Assembly (NCBI RefSeq): GCF_025460765.1
Contig: NZ_JAMWEG010000002.1
Span: 372,001-436,000 of the forward strand
Origin: Micromonospora sp. MA102
GTDB lineage: Bacteria > Actinomycetota > Actinomycetes > Mycobacteriales > Micromonosporaceae
DNA length: 64,000 nucleotides
Direction: 5' to 3'
The position numbers and the translations under genes were made by a program. The stretch's first letter is position 1, and every line of letters begins with the position of its first letter. Positions 35,902-43,915 of the stretch are shown here, piece by piece. The notes beneath the pieces were generated by a model, which was not told the DNA's origin, ran no database searches, and saw only the letters and a program-made list of their open reading frames with translations.

Positions 35902-36129
35902 TCAGCGGCTGCGCCGTACGTCGTAGCCCGGCCCGTCCGGGTGGGCGGCCACGAACTCCTGGCCGCGCATCCGGCACCACGCCGGGATGTCCACGGCGGC
36001 CGCGGGGTCGTCGGCCAGCACCCGGACCACCGCGCCGACCGGCAGCTCGGGCAGCCGCCGGGCGAGATTGATCACGGGCAGGGGGCAGCGCTGGCCCCGG
36101 CAGTCGAGCACCTCGTCCGGCTCGCTCAC
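35902..36129 (-). CDS. TusA-family sulfurtransferase
   Basis: A 75-residue sulfur carrier. It has the family signature CRGQRCPLPVINLARRL (Cys-Pro-x-Pro with the sulfur-carrying Cys), the LADDPAAAVDIPAWC segment with a second Cys, and a short C-terminal strand. GTG at 36129 overlaps the stop of the cysteine desulfurase (GTGA), so both are translated together. TusA accepts persulfide sulfur from a cysteine desulfurase, which fits the neighbour. The downstream target (tRNA thiolation, molybdenum cofactor or other) is unknown. Confidence 0.88.
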   Translation of the reverse strand: MSEPDEVLDCRGQRCPLPVINLARRLPELPVGAVVRVLADDPAAAVDIPAWCRMRGQEFVAAHPDGPGYDVRRSR

Positions 36130-37277
36130 AGGCCGGTCACCCCCGCCTCGGCGCGCAGGCCGGCGACGATCCCGGGCAGCTCGGCCAGGAACCGGTCGAC
36201 GTCGGCCTCGGTGGTCTCCCGGTGCAGCGACACCCGGACGTTGCCGTGCGACAGGACCCCCATCGCCTCCAGCACGTGCGACGGCCGCAGCGTCGAGGAG
36301 GTGCACGAGGAGCCGGAGGAGACCGCGAAGCCCCTCCGGTCCAGCGCGTGCAGCAGCGCCTCCCCGTCCACGTACAGGCAGGAGAACGTGACCAGGTGGG
36401 GGAGGCGGTCCACCGGGTCGCCCACCACCTCCACGTCCGGCACCTCGGCCGCCACCCGGGCCCGGATCCGGTCGACCAGCGGCCCGAGCCGGGCCGCCTC
36501 CGCCGCCGCGTCGGCCGCCGCCGCGCGCAGGCTCGCCGCCGCGGCCACCACCGCCGGCAGGTTCACCACCCCCGGGGTACGCCCCGACTCCCGCTCGTCG
36601 GCCGGGAACGGCGACTCCCAGCGGGTGCCCTTGCGCACCACGAGCAGCCCCACGCCGGGCGGCCCGCCCCACTTGTGCGCGCTGGCGCTCAGCACCGACC
36701 ACCCGGCCGGCAGCGGCGCCCGGCCGACCAGCTGCGCCGCGTCGACGTACAGCGGCACCCCCGCCTCGGCGCAGAGCTCCGCCGCCGCGGGCACCGGCTG
36801 CACCGTGCCCACCTCGTGACTCGCCCCGATGAGGGCGGCCAGGGCCACGCCGGGGCCGGCCACCGCGGCCGCCCAGGCGTCCAGGTCCACCCGGCCGAGC
36901 CGGTCCACCGGTACGCACACCGCGTCGCCCCCGCCGGCCACGTGCCGCTCCGCGGCGTGCAGCACCGCCGAGTGCTCGATCGCCGAGTGCACCAGGGCCG
37001 CCCCGGCCCGGCGCCGCCCGGACAGGCCCCCGAGCACGGCGGCGTGCGCGGCCGCCGTACCGCTGGGGGTGAAGGAGAGCTCGTCGGCGCGGACGCCGAG
37101 GGTCTGCGCGGCCGCCTCGCGGGCGGCGTCGAGGAGCTGGCGGGCCCGGCGGGCCTGCCCGTAGAGCTTGGCCGGGTCGGCCCAGCCGTCGTCCAGCGCG
37201 GCCAGCAGCGCCTGCCGCGCGACCGGGTGCAGAGGGGCGGCGGTGGCCGCGTCCAGGTAGACCGGGATTGCGCTCAC
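36126..37277 (-). CDS. Cysteine desulfurase (NifS/IscS-like)
   Basis: A 383-residue PLP enzyme that takes sulfur from cysteine. Seen: FTPSGTAAAHAAVLGG, the HSAIEHSAVL region, VDAAQLVGRAPL, the PLP lysine in SAHKWGGPPG (about 202), RTPGVVNLPAVV with the substrate Arg, and the active Cys in SSGSSCTSSTLRPSHVL (about 325). The N-terminal motif is VYLDAATAAPLHPVAR instead of the common YLD(N/H)AATTP, a variant I connect with actinobacterial members. GTG at 37277 gives the normal length; the frame upstream to 37421 is GC-driven. It forms a two-gene operon with the TusA gene. Confidence 0.9.
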   Translation of the reverse strand: MSAIPVYLDAATAAPLHPVARQALLAALDDGWADPAKLYGQARRARQLLDAAREAAAQTLGVRADELSFTPSGTAAAHAAVLGGLSGRRRAGAALVHSAIEHSAVLHAAERHVAGGGDAVCVPVDRLGRVDLDAWAAAVAGPGVALAALIGASHEVGTVQPVPAAAELCAEAGVPLYVDAAQLVGRAPLPAGWSVLSASAHKWGGPPGVGLLVVRKGTRWESPFPADERESGRTPGVVNLPAVVAAAASLRAAAADAAAEAARLGPLVDRIRARVAAEVPDVEVVGDPVDRLPHLVTFSCLYVDGEALLHALDRRGFAVSSGSSCTSSTLRPSHVLEAMGVLSHGNVRVSLHRETTEADVDRFLAELPGIVAGLRAEAGVTGL

Positions 37278-37367
37278 GAAGGACCACGCTATCGCCCCGG
37301 TACGCCCAAGATCCCCCCGATGGGGGCGGACAGTGACCCCAAGACGGTCAGGCCCGCCATGGTCGAG

Positions 37368-37373
37368 TAATCT
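37368..37373 (+). promoter_or_regulatory. Possible -10 element of the ctaC promoter
   Basis: TAATCT fits TANNNT and lies about 75 bases before the ctaC start, giving a leader with a ribosome site. No clear -35 match is seen at the right distance. Confidence 0.3.
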
Positions 37374-37448
37374 GCGACCGTCGGTGACGCCTTTGCCGTC
37401 GGTGTCGAGCGAAACAATCACCGCGGCGCGCTAGGGAGGCAGGACCAG

Positions 37449-38420
37449 GTGGTCGCAAGGAGTTCGGAGGTACGGCCGTCGGCCGTACGGCACAGCGCTT
37501 CCTCGGGGGCCGGCGGAGGCCGGCGGCGTGGTGCTGGTCGACTCGCCGGGCTCGGCCTCGGTGGAGCCGCGCTGCTGGTTCTGCTCACCGGCTGCGACGT
37601 CGGCAAGACGTTCGGCGGCTTCGGGTGGCCGCAGGGCGGCATCACGCCCGAGTCGCACCGGATGTACGACCTGTGGATCGCGTCCTGCATCGCGGCCCTC
37701 GCGGTCGGCGTGTTCGTCTGGGGCCTGATCTTCTGGTGCGTGATCCGCTACCGGAAGCGCGGCAACGCCCTGCCGGTGCAGACCCGCTACAACCTGCCGA
37801 TGGAGTTCCTCTACACCATCGCGCCGATCCTCGTGGTCTCCGTGCTCTTCTACTACACCGCGGTGGTGCAGACCGGCGTGGTGAAGGAGTCGAAGAACCC
37901 CGACGTCACCGTCGAGGTCGTCGCCTTCAAGTGGAACTGGCAGTTCAACTACCGCGACGGCCAGGGCCGCGACGCCAACACCGTCGCCTCGGTGCTGGGC
38001 ACCAGCGAGGTCATCCCGGTGCTGGTCCTGCCGAGCGGCAAGTCGATCCGGTTCGAGGAGCAGAGCCGCGACGTCGTCCACTCCTTCTGGGTGCCGGAGC
38101 TGCTGTTCAAGCGCGACGTCATGCCGGGCAGCATCCGCAACACCTTCGAGGTCTCCAGCATCGACCAGCAGGGCCACTTCGTCGGCCGCTGCGCCGAGCT
38201 GTGCGGCAGCTACCACGCCTTCATGAACTTCGAGCTGCGGGTCGTCTCGCCCGAGAAGTACGACCAGTTCCTGGCGGCCAAGAAGGCCGGCAAGTCGACC
38301 CAGGACGCGCTCTCGGCGATCGGCGAGGACCCGTACGCCACCGAAACCGTGCCGTTCAAGACGCGGCGCAACACGGCCAACTTCAACCCGTCCGACGCGA
38401 CGGCCGGCGCGGGAAGCTGA
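37449..38420 (+). CDS. ctaC: Cytochrome c oxidase subunit II
   Basis: The 323-residue subunit II of the aa3 oxidase carries the CuA centre. It has a lipoprotein-type signal with Cys49 in LLTGC, two membrane helices (about 75-100 and 118-140) and a C-terminal cupredoxin domain with the aromatic VEVVAFKWNWQFNY stretch, HSFWVPEL and the CuA motif CAELCGSYHAFM. GTG at 37449 has GGGAGG nine bases upstream. It is followed after ten bases by ctaF. Subunit I (ctaD), which follows ctaC in several other actinobacteria, is not here. Confidence 0.95.
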   Translation: MVARSSEVRPSAVRHSASSGAGGGRRRGAGRLAGLGLGGAALLVLLTGCDVGKTFGGFGWPQGGITPESHRMYDLWIASCIAALAVGVFVWGLIFWCVIRYRKRGNALPVQTRYNLPMEFLYTIAPILVVSVLFYYTAVVQTGVVKESKNPDVTVEVVAFKWNWQFNYRDGQGRDANTVASVLGTSEVIPVLVLPSGKSIRFEEQSRDVVHSFWVPELLFKRDVMPGSIRNTFEVSSIDQQGHFVGRCAELCGSYHAFMNFELRVVSPEKYDQFLAAKKAGKSTQDALSAIGEDPYATETVPFKTRRNTANFNPSDATAGAGS

Positions 38421-38430
38421 GGGGTCCGGC

Positions 38431-38856
38431 ATGAAGACCGAGTGGAAGATCTTCCTGATCATCGCGACGTTCCTCTTCGGCGCGGCGATCCTCTACGGCG
38501 CCTGGACGTACGGCGAGGGCGGCCGCGTCGAGTGGGTCGGCACGGTGGCGCTGCTGCTGTCCTTCCTGCTGTGCTCGATGTGCGGCGGCTTCTTCTGGTT
38601 CGTCTCCCGCCGCATCGACCTGCGGCCCGAGGACCGGTCGGACGGCGAGATCGCCGACGGCGCGGGCGAGATCGGCTTCTTCAGCCCGGGCAGCTACTGG
38701 CCGTTCGGCCTGGCCCTGGCCGCCGCGATCGCCGGTCTCGGCCTGGTCTTCTGGCAGTTCTGGCTGATCGGCCTGGGCATGGTGGCGGTCGTCTTCGGCG
38801 CCTGCGGCCTGCTCTTCGAGTACTACTCCGGCACCCGGCGCACCGCCGAGCACTGA
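38431..38856 (+). CDS. ctaF: Cytochrome c oxidase subunit IV (actinobacterial type)
   Basis: A 141-residue membrane protein with four helices, in pairs (about 5-25, 34-58 and 88-108, 110-132), that belongs to the actinobacterial aa3 oxidase. Recognised by MKTEWKIFLIIATFLFGAA, CGGFFWFVSRRIDLRPEDR, GEIGFFSPGSYWPFGLAL and FEYYSG near the end. The ATG at 38431 follows ctaC by 10 bases, so both are in one operon, which ends in a hairpin at 38871-38903. Confidence 0.92.
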   Translation: MKTEWKIFLIIATFLFGAAILYGAWTYGEGGRVEWVGTVALLLSFLLCSMCGGFFWFVSRRIDLRPEDRSDGEIADGAGEIGFFSPGSYWPFGLALAAAIAGLGLVFWQFWLIGLGMVAVVFGACGLLFEYYSGTRRTAEH

Positions 38857-38870
38857 CCGGAACCACCGGC

Positions 38871-38903
38871 AAGGCCCGCGTCCCCCTCCGGGGCGCGGGC
38901 CTT
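38871..38903 (+). terminator. Hairpin terminator after ctaF
   Basis: AAGGCCCGCG (38871-38880) pairs exactly with CGCGGGCCTT (38894-38903), and CCCC/GGGG inside add more pairs. It lies 14 bases after the ctaF stop. Confidence 0.75.
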
Positions 38904-39223
38904 CCGCGTTTCCCGGCCCTTCCGCTCTCCCCGCCCTTCTCGCGCGTCCGCGGTGGTGGTGCGTCGGCTGCGGCGGTGTGGTGCGGCTGCGGCCGGCCCG
39001 GTGCGGCGCCGGCGAGCGGAGGCTGGGCCGTGCACACCGGAGGGGGTCACGCAGAGCGGTGGGCTGCGGCCTTGCACGACGAAGGGGTGGGCGGATCGCG
39101 TAGGAGGAGCCCCGGCCCCTTCGGGCGCGGGTCCTGCCGCTTCCGTTCGGGCGGCCAGTCGGGCGGTCTCGCCGATTCCGATTGGCGCTGCCCGTCCGGG
39201 CGGGTCGGTCGGCCGGGAGCCGA
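38904..39223. other. Gene-free stretch after ctaF
   Basis: Between the ctaF hairpin and the small zinc-ribbon-like gene there are 320 bases with no convincing gene. Open frames on both strands are Arg/Pro/Gly-rich and unlike any family. The minus-strand readings HPFVVQGRSPP and VTPSGVHGP look slightly protein-like and could be worn-out remains of a gene, but I cannot support that. No repeat or RNA structure stands out. Confidence 0.5.
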
Positions 39224-39433
39224 TCAGGCGGCGCGGCGGTGGGTGCCGCTGGTGGTGGTGCGGCGGTTGCCCACGCGCGGGGCGCGGAAGGCGAACGTGG
39301 CGATGAGCACGGCCGCTCCGCAGCCCGTGCAGATCACCTCCGGGCAGTCGGCGCCGTGCCCGTCGACGCAGGGGGGCGCCTCGAACAGCACGACGCCCTC
39401 GCAGCTGTCGCAGTAGAGCTCGCGGTCCGACAC
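39224..39433 (-). CDS. Small Cys-rich (zinc-ribbon-like) protein
   Basis: A 69-residue protein with five or six cysteines spaced like a zinc ribbon: YCDSCEG near the N terminus, then PPCVDGHGADCPEVIC and TGCGAAVL. The C-terminal 25 residues are basic. GTG at 39433 has AGGAG seven bases upstream. Similar small proteins (MSDRELYCDSCE...) occur near cytochrome oxidase or trpD genes of other actinobacteria, as far as I recall. A metal-binding or regulatory role is likely; nothing more can be said. Confidence 0.75.
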   Translation of the reverse strand: MSDRELYCDSCEGVVLFEAPPCVDGHGADCPEVICTGCGAAVLIATFAFRAPRVGNRRTTTSGTHRRAA

Positions 39434-39537
39434 GGGCGTCTCCTCTCGTTCCGGTGCCCGCCGGTTGGCGGCGGCGCAACGGCGGAAAACGGAAGATTAC
39501 TCCCGTGTAGTTTGGCAGGCAGGTCCGACAAAACCCG

Positions 39538-40584
39538 TCAGAGCGTGCCGGCCACCTCGAGCCAGCGCTCCAGGGCGCCGGCGGCCGCGCCCGAGTCGAC
39601 CGACTCGGTCGCCCGGACCAGGCCGGCGCGCAGCGCCTCGTGGAGGTCACCGTCGAGCGGGCCCTGGGTGGCCAGCGCGACCGCGGCGTTCACCAGCACC
39701 GCGTCGCGGACCGGGCCGGCCTCGCCGGCCAGCAGCCGCCGGACGACCCCGGCGTTGTACGCCGCGTCACCGCCCCGCAGGTCGGCCAGGGTGGCCCGGG
39801 GTACCCCGAGCTCCGTCGCGTCCAGCAGCGCCTCCCTGACGGCCCCCTGCTGCGCCACCCAGACGCGGGTCGGCGCGCCCGTGCTGAACTCGTCCAGCCC
39901 GTCCTCGCCGCGCATCACGATCACCGAGTCGCCCCGGGCGGCGAAGACGGCCGCCATCACCGGGGCCATCCGCGGGTCGAAGCAGCCCACCGCGCCGGCC
40001 CGGGGGCGGGCCGGGTTGGTCAGCGGCCCCAGGAAGTTGAACGCCGTGGGTACGCCGATCTCGCGGCGTACCGGGCCGGTGTGCCGCATGCCGGGGTGGA
40101 ACCGGGCGGCGAAGCAGAAGCCGATGCCGGCCTCGGTCACGCAGCGCGCCACCTGCTCGGGGTCGAGGTCCAGCGGGACGCCCAGGTACTCCAGCACGTC
40201 GGCGGTGCCGCACGAGGAGGAGGCGGCCCGGTTGCCGTGCTTGACCACGCGGACGCCGGCCCCGGCGACCACCAGCGCGGCCATGGTGGAGATGTTCACC
40301 GTGTGGGCGAGGTCGCCGCCGGTGCCCACCACGTCCAGGGCGGTGGCCCGGATCTCCTCGGGCAGCGCCACCGGGACCGCCCGGGTCAGCATCGCCTCGA
40401 CCAGGCCGCCCAGCTCGGCGGGGGTCTCGCCCTTGGTCCGCAGGGCCACGGCGAAGCCGGCGATCTGGGCCGGCGTGGCCGAGCCGGCCATGATCTCGCC
40501 CATCGCCCAGGCGGTGTCGGCGGTGGAGAGCTCCTCGCCGCGCAGCAGCGCGTTGAGCAGAAGCGGCCAGGTCCGTTCGCCCAT
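39538..40584 (-). CDS. trpD: Anthranilate phosphoribosyltransferase
   Basis: The 348-residue enzyme joins anthranilate and PRPP in tryptophan synthesis. Seen: the PRPP glycine motif [55 protein letters not shown] (quoted in part) and [13 protein letters not shown]. Length is normal. The ATG at 40584 begins [10 protein letters not shown], a usual start. It stands apart from other trp genes, as is common in actinobacteria, and sits between respiratory genes, transcribed against them. Confidence 0.94.
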   Translation of the reverse strand: MGERTWPLLLNALLRGEELSTADTAWAMGEIMAGSATPAQIAGFAVALRTKGETPAELGGLVEAMLTRAVPVALPEEIRATALDVVGTGGDLAHTVNISTMAALVVAGAGVRVVKHGNRAASSSCGTADVLEYLGVPLDLDPEQVARCVTEAGIGFCFAARFHPGMRHTGPVRREIGVPTAFNFLGPLTNPARPRAGAVGCFDPRMAPVMAAVFAARGDSVIVMRGEDGLDEFSTGAPTRVWVAQQGAVREALLDATELGVPRATLADLRGGDAAYNAGVVRRLLAGEAGPVRDAVLVNAAVALATQGPLDGDLHEALRAGLVRATESVDSGAAAGALERWLEVAGTL

Positions 40585-40740
40585 GGCGGGCCTCCCGAGC
40601 GGGCGTGAGAAGGGGGTGTGGCCGGTCCACGCCGCCGGGCGGCGCAGCGGCCGGATCAGGGCCGGGAGCCGGCGCCACGGCCGCGTCGCCGTGGCGCCGG
40701 GACGACGGCTCAGGCGGAGCTGGAGTCGTCGCGGGGTGGC

Positions 40741-41139
40741 TCAGGCCGCGGCGTGGGTGCGCCGCAGCAGCTCGGCCACGGTGGTGCCGGCGGTCACCGG
40801 GTCGAGCGGGTGGGTCAGGGTGGCGTCGACCTCGGCGTACGCGGCCAGCCATCGGTCGGCGGCGCGGGCCAGCACGACGCAGGTCGGCGGGGCGTCGTCC
40901 CGGTCGTCCTTGATCTGGCGGGCGATGCCGAGGCCGCCGCCGGGGCTCGCCTCGCCGTCGAGCAGCAGCAGGTCGATCTCGTAGTCGTCGACCAGCCGGA
41001 CGCATCCGGCGTAGTCGGCGGCCTCGACGAACTCGATCTCGAGCCCGGGTGCGGGCCGGGTGCCGACGGCGAGTCGCATCCGGTCACGGACCTTCGGGTC
41101 GTCGCTGTAGAGCAGGACGGTGCAAAGACGATCGCTCAT
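40741..41139 (-). CDS. Degenerate response-regulator receiver-like protein
   Basis: A 132-residue single-domain protein with a receiver fold: VLLYSDDPKVRDRMRLAV (acid pair D13-D14), DLLLLDGEASPGGGLGI (D61 at the phosphorylation position) and a C-terminal helix. The usual Lys-Pro is replaced by HPLDP, so phosphorylation may be lost or altered. No output domain follows. GGGAG lies seven bases before the ATG at 41139. It lies between trpD and ctaG on the same strand, a position I believe is conserved in actinobacteria. A role in regulating oxidase assembly is a guess. Confidence 0.75.
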   Translation of the reverse strand: MSDRLCTVLLYSDDPKVRDRMRLAVGTRPAPGLEIEFVEAADYAGCVRLVDDYEIDLLLLDGEASPGGGLGIARQIKDDRDDAPPTCVVLARAADRWLAAYAEVDATLTHPLDPVTAGTTVAELLRRTHAAA

Positions 41140-41273
41140 CGTGACGTGGCTCCCACCTCGTAGCTGCCCGCCGATCGTAGCGGGCGTCACATCCGGCCTG
41201 TCGCCCCGCCCTGGCGACGGCTCCCGGGTCGCGGCGCGGCGTCGGACGCGCCGAGCCGGAGTCGCCGTAGGGG

Positions 41274-42227
41274 TCAGGCGCTCGCTTCCGCGGCGCGCTG
41301 GCGGGCCTCCTCGCGGTCCAGCTCGCGGTCCAGCCGGCGGGCCTCGCGCTCGGACTGCTTGATCCACTGGACGACCAGCACGGCGAGCATGGTGACGCTG
41401 ACGAACTCCCCGCCGGCCCACAGCACGCCGCCGGCGACCACCTGGTCGTTCCACGGGTCGGACCAGCTCAAATGCAGCGACGGGTACCAGTCGCCGCCGA
41501 GCAGAGTGGTGCTCTGCATGATGGTGAGCCCGAGCACGGTGTGGAACGGCACGGAGAGCAGCATGAGCAGCGCCCGCGCGGGGTACGGCCAGCGCCCCGG
41601 CAGCGGGTCCAGGCCGAGCAGCGGCCAGAAGAACACGCAGCCGGTCATGATGAAGTGCGCGTGCACGAGTTCGTGCGCCCACTCGTGCCGGAGGGTGATC
41701 TCGTAGAGCCCGGTGAAGTAGAGGGCGAACGGGTTCACCACGAAGATGGCGAACGCCACCAGCGGGAAGCTGTAGACCCGGGCGACCCGGCTGTGCACGA
41801 TCGCCAGGAGCCGCTTGCGCGGGCGCAGCGGAAGGGTGCGCAGGGCGAGCGTCACCGGGGCGCCGAGCGCGAGGAAGATCGGCGCGATCATGGACAGCAC
41901 CATGTGCTGGATCATGTGCACCGACAGCAGGGCGGTGTCGTAGGCGCCGAGCCCGCTGACCGTGACCGCGGCGATGCCGCCGAGGCCCGGGAAGAGGAAA
42001 CTGACGGTACGCACGACCGGCCAGCGGTCGCCGCGCAGCCGCAGCCGGTACACCCCGTAGAGGTAAAGGCCGGCGGCGAGTACGAGACCGAGGGTGAGCC
42101 AGCTGTCCAGCCGGGTCTCGGTCAGGACCCGGGCCACGGTGAACGGCGGCGGGACGGCCTCGCTCCCCGCGGCGAGTGTCGCCGGGGCCACCGAGGTGGC
42201 GGCGAAGATCGGATCGACGTGCAGCAC
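41274..42227 (-). CDS. ctaG: Cytochrome c oxidase assembly protein CtaG (caa3 type)
   Basis: A 317-residue membrane protein with about seven helices that helps assemble the copper centres of the oxidase. Motifs: HMIQHMVLSMIAPIFLALG, ALYFTGLYEITLRHEWAHELVHAH (quoted in parts: FALYFTGLYE, HEWAHELVHAHF), DPLPGRWPYPARAL and HTVLGLTIM. Histidines in membrane segments are likely copper ligands. GTG at 42227 starts MLHVDPIF; the ribosome site is weak. It is divergent from ctaE, which encodes oxidase subunit III. Confidence 0.9.
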   Translation of the reverse strand: MLHVDPIFAATSVAPATLAAGSEAVPPPFTVARVLTETRLDSWLTLGLVLAAGLYLYGVYRLRLRGDRWPVVRTVSFLFPGLGGIAAVTVSGLGAYDTALLSVHMIQHMVLSMIAPIFLALGAPVTLALRTLPLRPRKRLLAIVHSRVARVYSFPLVAFAIFVVNPFALYFTGLYEITLRHEWAHELVHAHFIMTGCVFFWPLLGLDPLPGRWPYPARALLMLLSVPFHTVLGLTIMQSTTLLGGDWYPSLHLSWSDPWNDQVVAGGVLWAGGEFVSVTMLAVLVVQWIKQSEREARRLDRELDREEARQRAAEASA

Positions 42228-42323
42228 GCTTTTCAGGGTAGGTCAGGCGAAGCGGACGACCACGATCGGGCCACGGATGGCACAGGTTTGCCACCCCGCT
42301 GATCGTCGGTCCCGGTCAAGGGC

Positions 42324-42329
42324 AATAAT
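42324..42329 (+). promoter_or_regulatory. Possible -10 element for leaderless ctaE transcript
   Basis: AATAAT, the only AT-rich hexamer in the ctaG-ctaE gap, ends six bases before the ctaE GTG at 42336, and no ribosome site is visible. This fits a transcript beginning at the start codon. A -35 box was not found. Confidence 0.4.
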
Positions 42330-42335
42330 GACCGC

Positions 42336-42935
42336 GTGACTGCGGCCCCAGCCATTGACAAGAGCCGGATCCACTCCCTGACCCGACCCAACATGGTCAG
42401 CGTCGGGACGATCGTGTGGCTCTCCAGCGAACTCATGTTCTTCGCGGCGCTGTTCGCGATGTACTTCTCGATCCGCGCGGCGGCGCCGGAGCAGTGGGAG
42501 AAGCACACCGAGATCCTCAACATCCCCTACGCGACCACCTTCACGGTGATCCTGGTGTTGTCCTCGGTGACCTGCCAGCTCGGTGTCTTCGCGGCCGAGA
42601 AGGGCGACGTCCACGCCCTGCGCCGGTGGTTCACGATCACCTTCGTGATGGGTCTGATCTTCGTGCTCGGCCAGGCGAACGAGTACCGCAACCTGGTGCA
42701 CGAGGGCGTCAAGATCAACGAAGACGGTTACGGGTCGATGTTCTACCTGACGACCGGCTTCCACGGCCTGCACGTGACCGGCGGTCTCGTCGCGTTCATC
42801 ATCTTCATGATCCGCACCACCATGGGCCGGTTCACCCCGGCGCAGGCGACCTCGGCGATCGTCGTGTCCTACTACTGGCACTTCGTCGACGTCGTGTGGA
42901 TCGGGCTCTACGCCATGATCTACTGGCTTCAGTGA
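42336..42935 (+). CDS. ctaE: Cytochrome c oxidase subunit III
   Basis: The 199-residue, five-helix subunit III of the aa3 oxidase. Seen: [54 protein letters not shown] and [16 protein letters not shown]. The start is GTG at 42336 without a ribosome site. It leads the ctaE-qcrC-qcrA-qcrB run, the typical order in actinobacteria with a bc1-aa3 supercomplex. The gap to qcrC is 72 bases. Confidence 0.95.
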   Translation: MTAAPAIDKSRIHSLTRPNMVSVGTIVWLSSELMFFAALFAMYFSIRAAAPEQWEKHTEILNIPYATTFTVILVLSSVTCQLGVFAAEKGDVHALRRWFTITFVMGLIFVLGQANEYRNLVHEGVKINEDGYGSMFYLTTGFHGLHVTGGLVAFIIFMIRTTMGRFTPAQATSAIVVSYYWHFVDVVWIGLYAMIYWLQ

Positions 42936-43007
42936 TCTTGGCGCGTCACGTATCGCGCCGCTGCTCCGTCCCCTGAGACAAGGTCCAACCGGTTAAGGAC
43001 ACAGGTC

Positions 43008-43844
43008 ATGACTTCTGACAACGACCGCCGACGCGGTCTGCTCGCGCGCCTGCGCGGGCGGCCCGTAGCGCGCAGCAGGGGCCGCCGCCGGCTGGGTGCC
43101 GCGGTCCGGCTGGCCGCCGCGCTGATGCTGGCCGGCGGCGCCTACACCGTCTTCGCCCCCGGTGTGCAGGCGCAGGACAACCCGCCCCTGAGCGCCGCCG
43201 CCAACGAGGGCAAGGCGCTGTTCGACGTGAGCTGTGTGACCTGTCACGGTCGCAACGCGCAGGGCGTCGAGGGACGCGGTCCGAGCCTGATCGGCGTCGG
43301 GTCGGCCTCGGTCGAGTTCCAGGTCAGCAGCGGTCGCATGCCGATGGCCCGGCAGGAAGCCCAGGCCATGCGCAAGCCCCCGGCGTTCACCGACGAGCAG
43401 GTGCGCCAGCTCGGCCAGTACATCCAGGAGCTCGGCGGCGGCCCGCAGGTGCCGCAGGGCAACAACCTGCACCAGAACGCCGACATGGCCGCCGGTGGCG
43501 AGCTGTTCCGGATCAACTGCTCGCAGTGCCACGCGTTCGGTGGTGGCGGCGGCGCCCTGTCCTCGGGCAAGTACGCGCCGAGCCTGCACCCGGCCAGCGA
43601 CCGGCAGATCTACGCCGCCATGCTGAGCGGTCCGCAGAACATGCCGGTGTTCGGCGACAACCAGATCACTCCGGAGCAGAAGGCGGACATCATCGCCTAC
43701 ATCCAGGAGACCCTGAAGCACGACCAGGACCAGGGCGGCTTCAACCTGGGCCGGTACGGTCCCTCGACCGAGGGTCTCGCGATCTTCCTGGTCGGCATCG
43801 TCGCGCTGGTCTTCGCGAGCCTGTGGATTGCGGGCAAGTCGTGA
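43008..43844 (+). CDS. qcrC: Diheme cytochrome c subunit of the bc1 complex
   Basis: A 278-residue membrane-anchored cytochrome c with two heme sites, CVTCH at residue 76 and CSQCH at residue 171, as in the actinobacterial cytochrome cc that passes electrons inside a bc1-aa3 supercomplex. A basic N-terminal tail and one helix (about 30-52, ending VQAQ) act as signal-anchor, and a second helix closes the protein (about 255-275). AAGGA lies eight bases before the ATG. The stop overlaps the GTG of a 24-codon ORF. Confidence 0.94.
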   Translation: MTSDNDRRRGLLARLRGRPVARSRGRRRLGAAVRLAAALMLAGGAYTVFAPGVQAQDNPPLSAAANEGKALFDVSCVTCHGRNAQGVEGRGPSLIGVGSASVEFQVSSGRMPMARQEAQAMRKPPAFTDEQVRQLGQYIQELGGGPQVPQGNNLHQNADMAAGGELFRINCSQCHAFGGGGGALSSGKYAPSLHPASDRQIYAAMLSGPQNMPVFGDNQITPEQKADIIAYIQETLKHDQDQGGFNLGRYGPSTEGLAIFLVGIVALVFASLWIAGKS

Positions 43845-43915
43845 CCGAGCGGATCATTGGTTTCAGTGCTGTGGCGCCGACCCCCGGCGTCACCCGTAGC
43901 GAGGTGACGGCATGA
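43841..43915 (+). CDS. 24-codon ORF coupled to qcrC and qcrA
   Basis: GTG at 43841 overlaps the qcrC stop (GTGA), and the ORF's TGA overlaps the qcrA ATG (ATGA at 43912). It encodes [24 protein letters not shown]. Both junctions have the perfect overlap used for coupled translation, and GCGAGG inside its end serves as the qcrA ribosome site. It may be a real micro-protein or only a ribosome bridge that keeps qcrC and qcrA expression balanced; a chance ORF is also possible. Confidence 0.4.
   Translation: MTERIIGFSAVAPTPGVTRSEVTA

Noticed and set aside
39182..40984. A 600-residue plus-strand open frame over trpD and the receiver gene.
   Set aside because: It is rich in Ser/Arg/Pro with no domain, and lies opposite genes with clear families.
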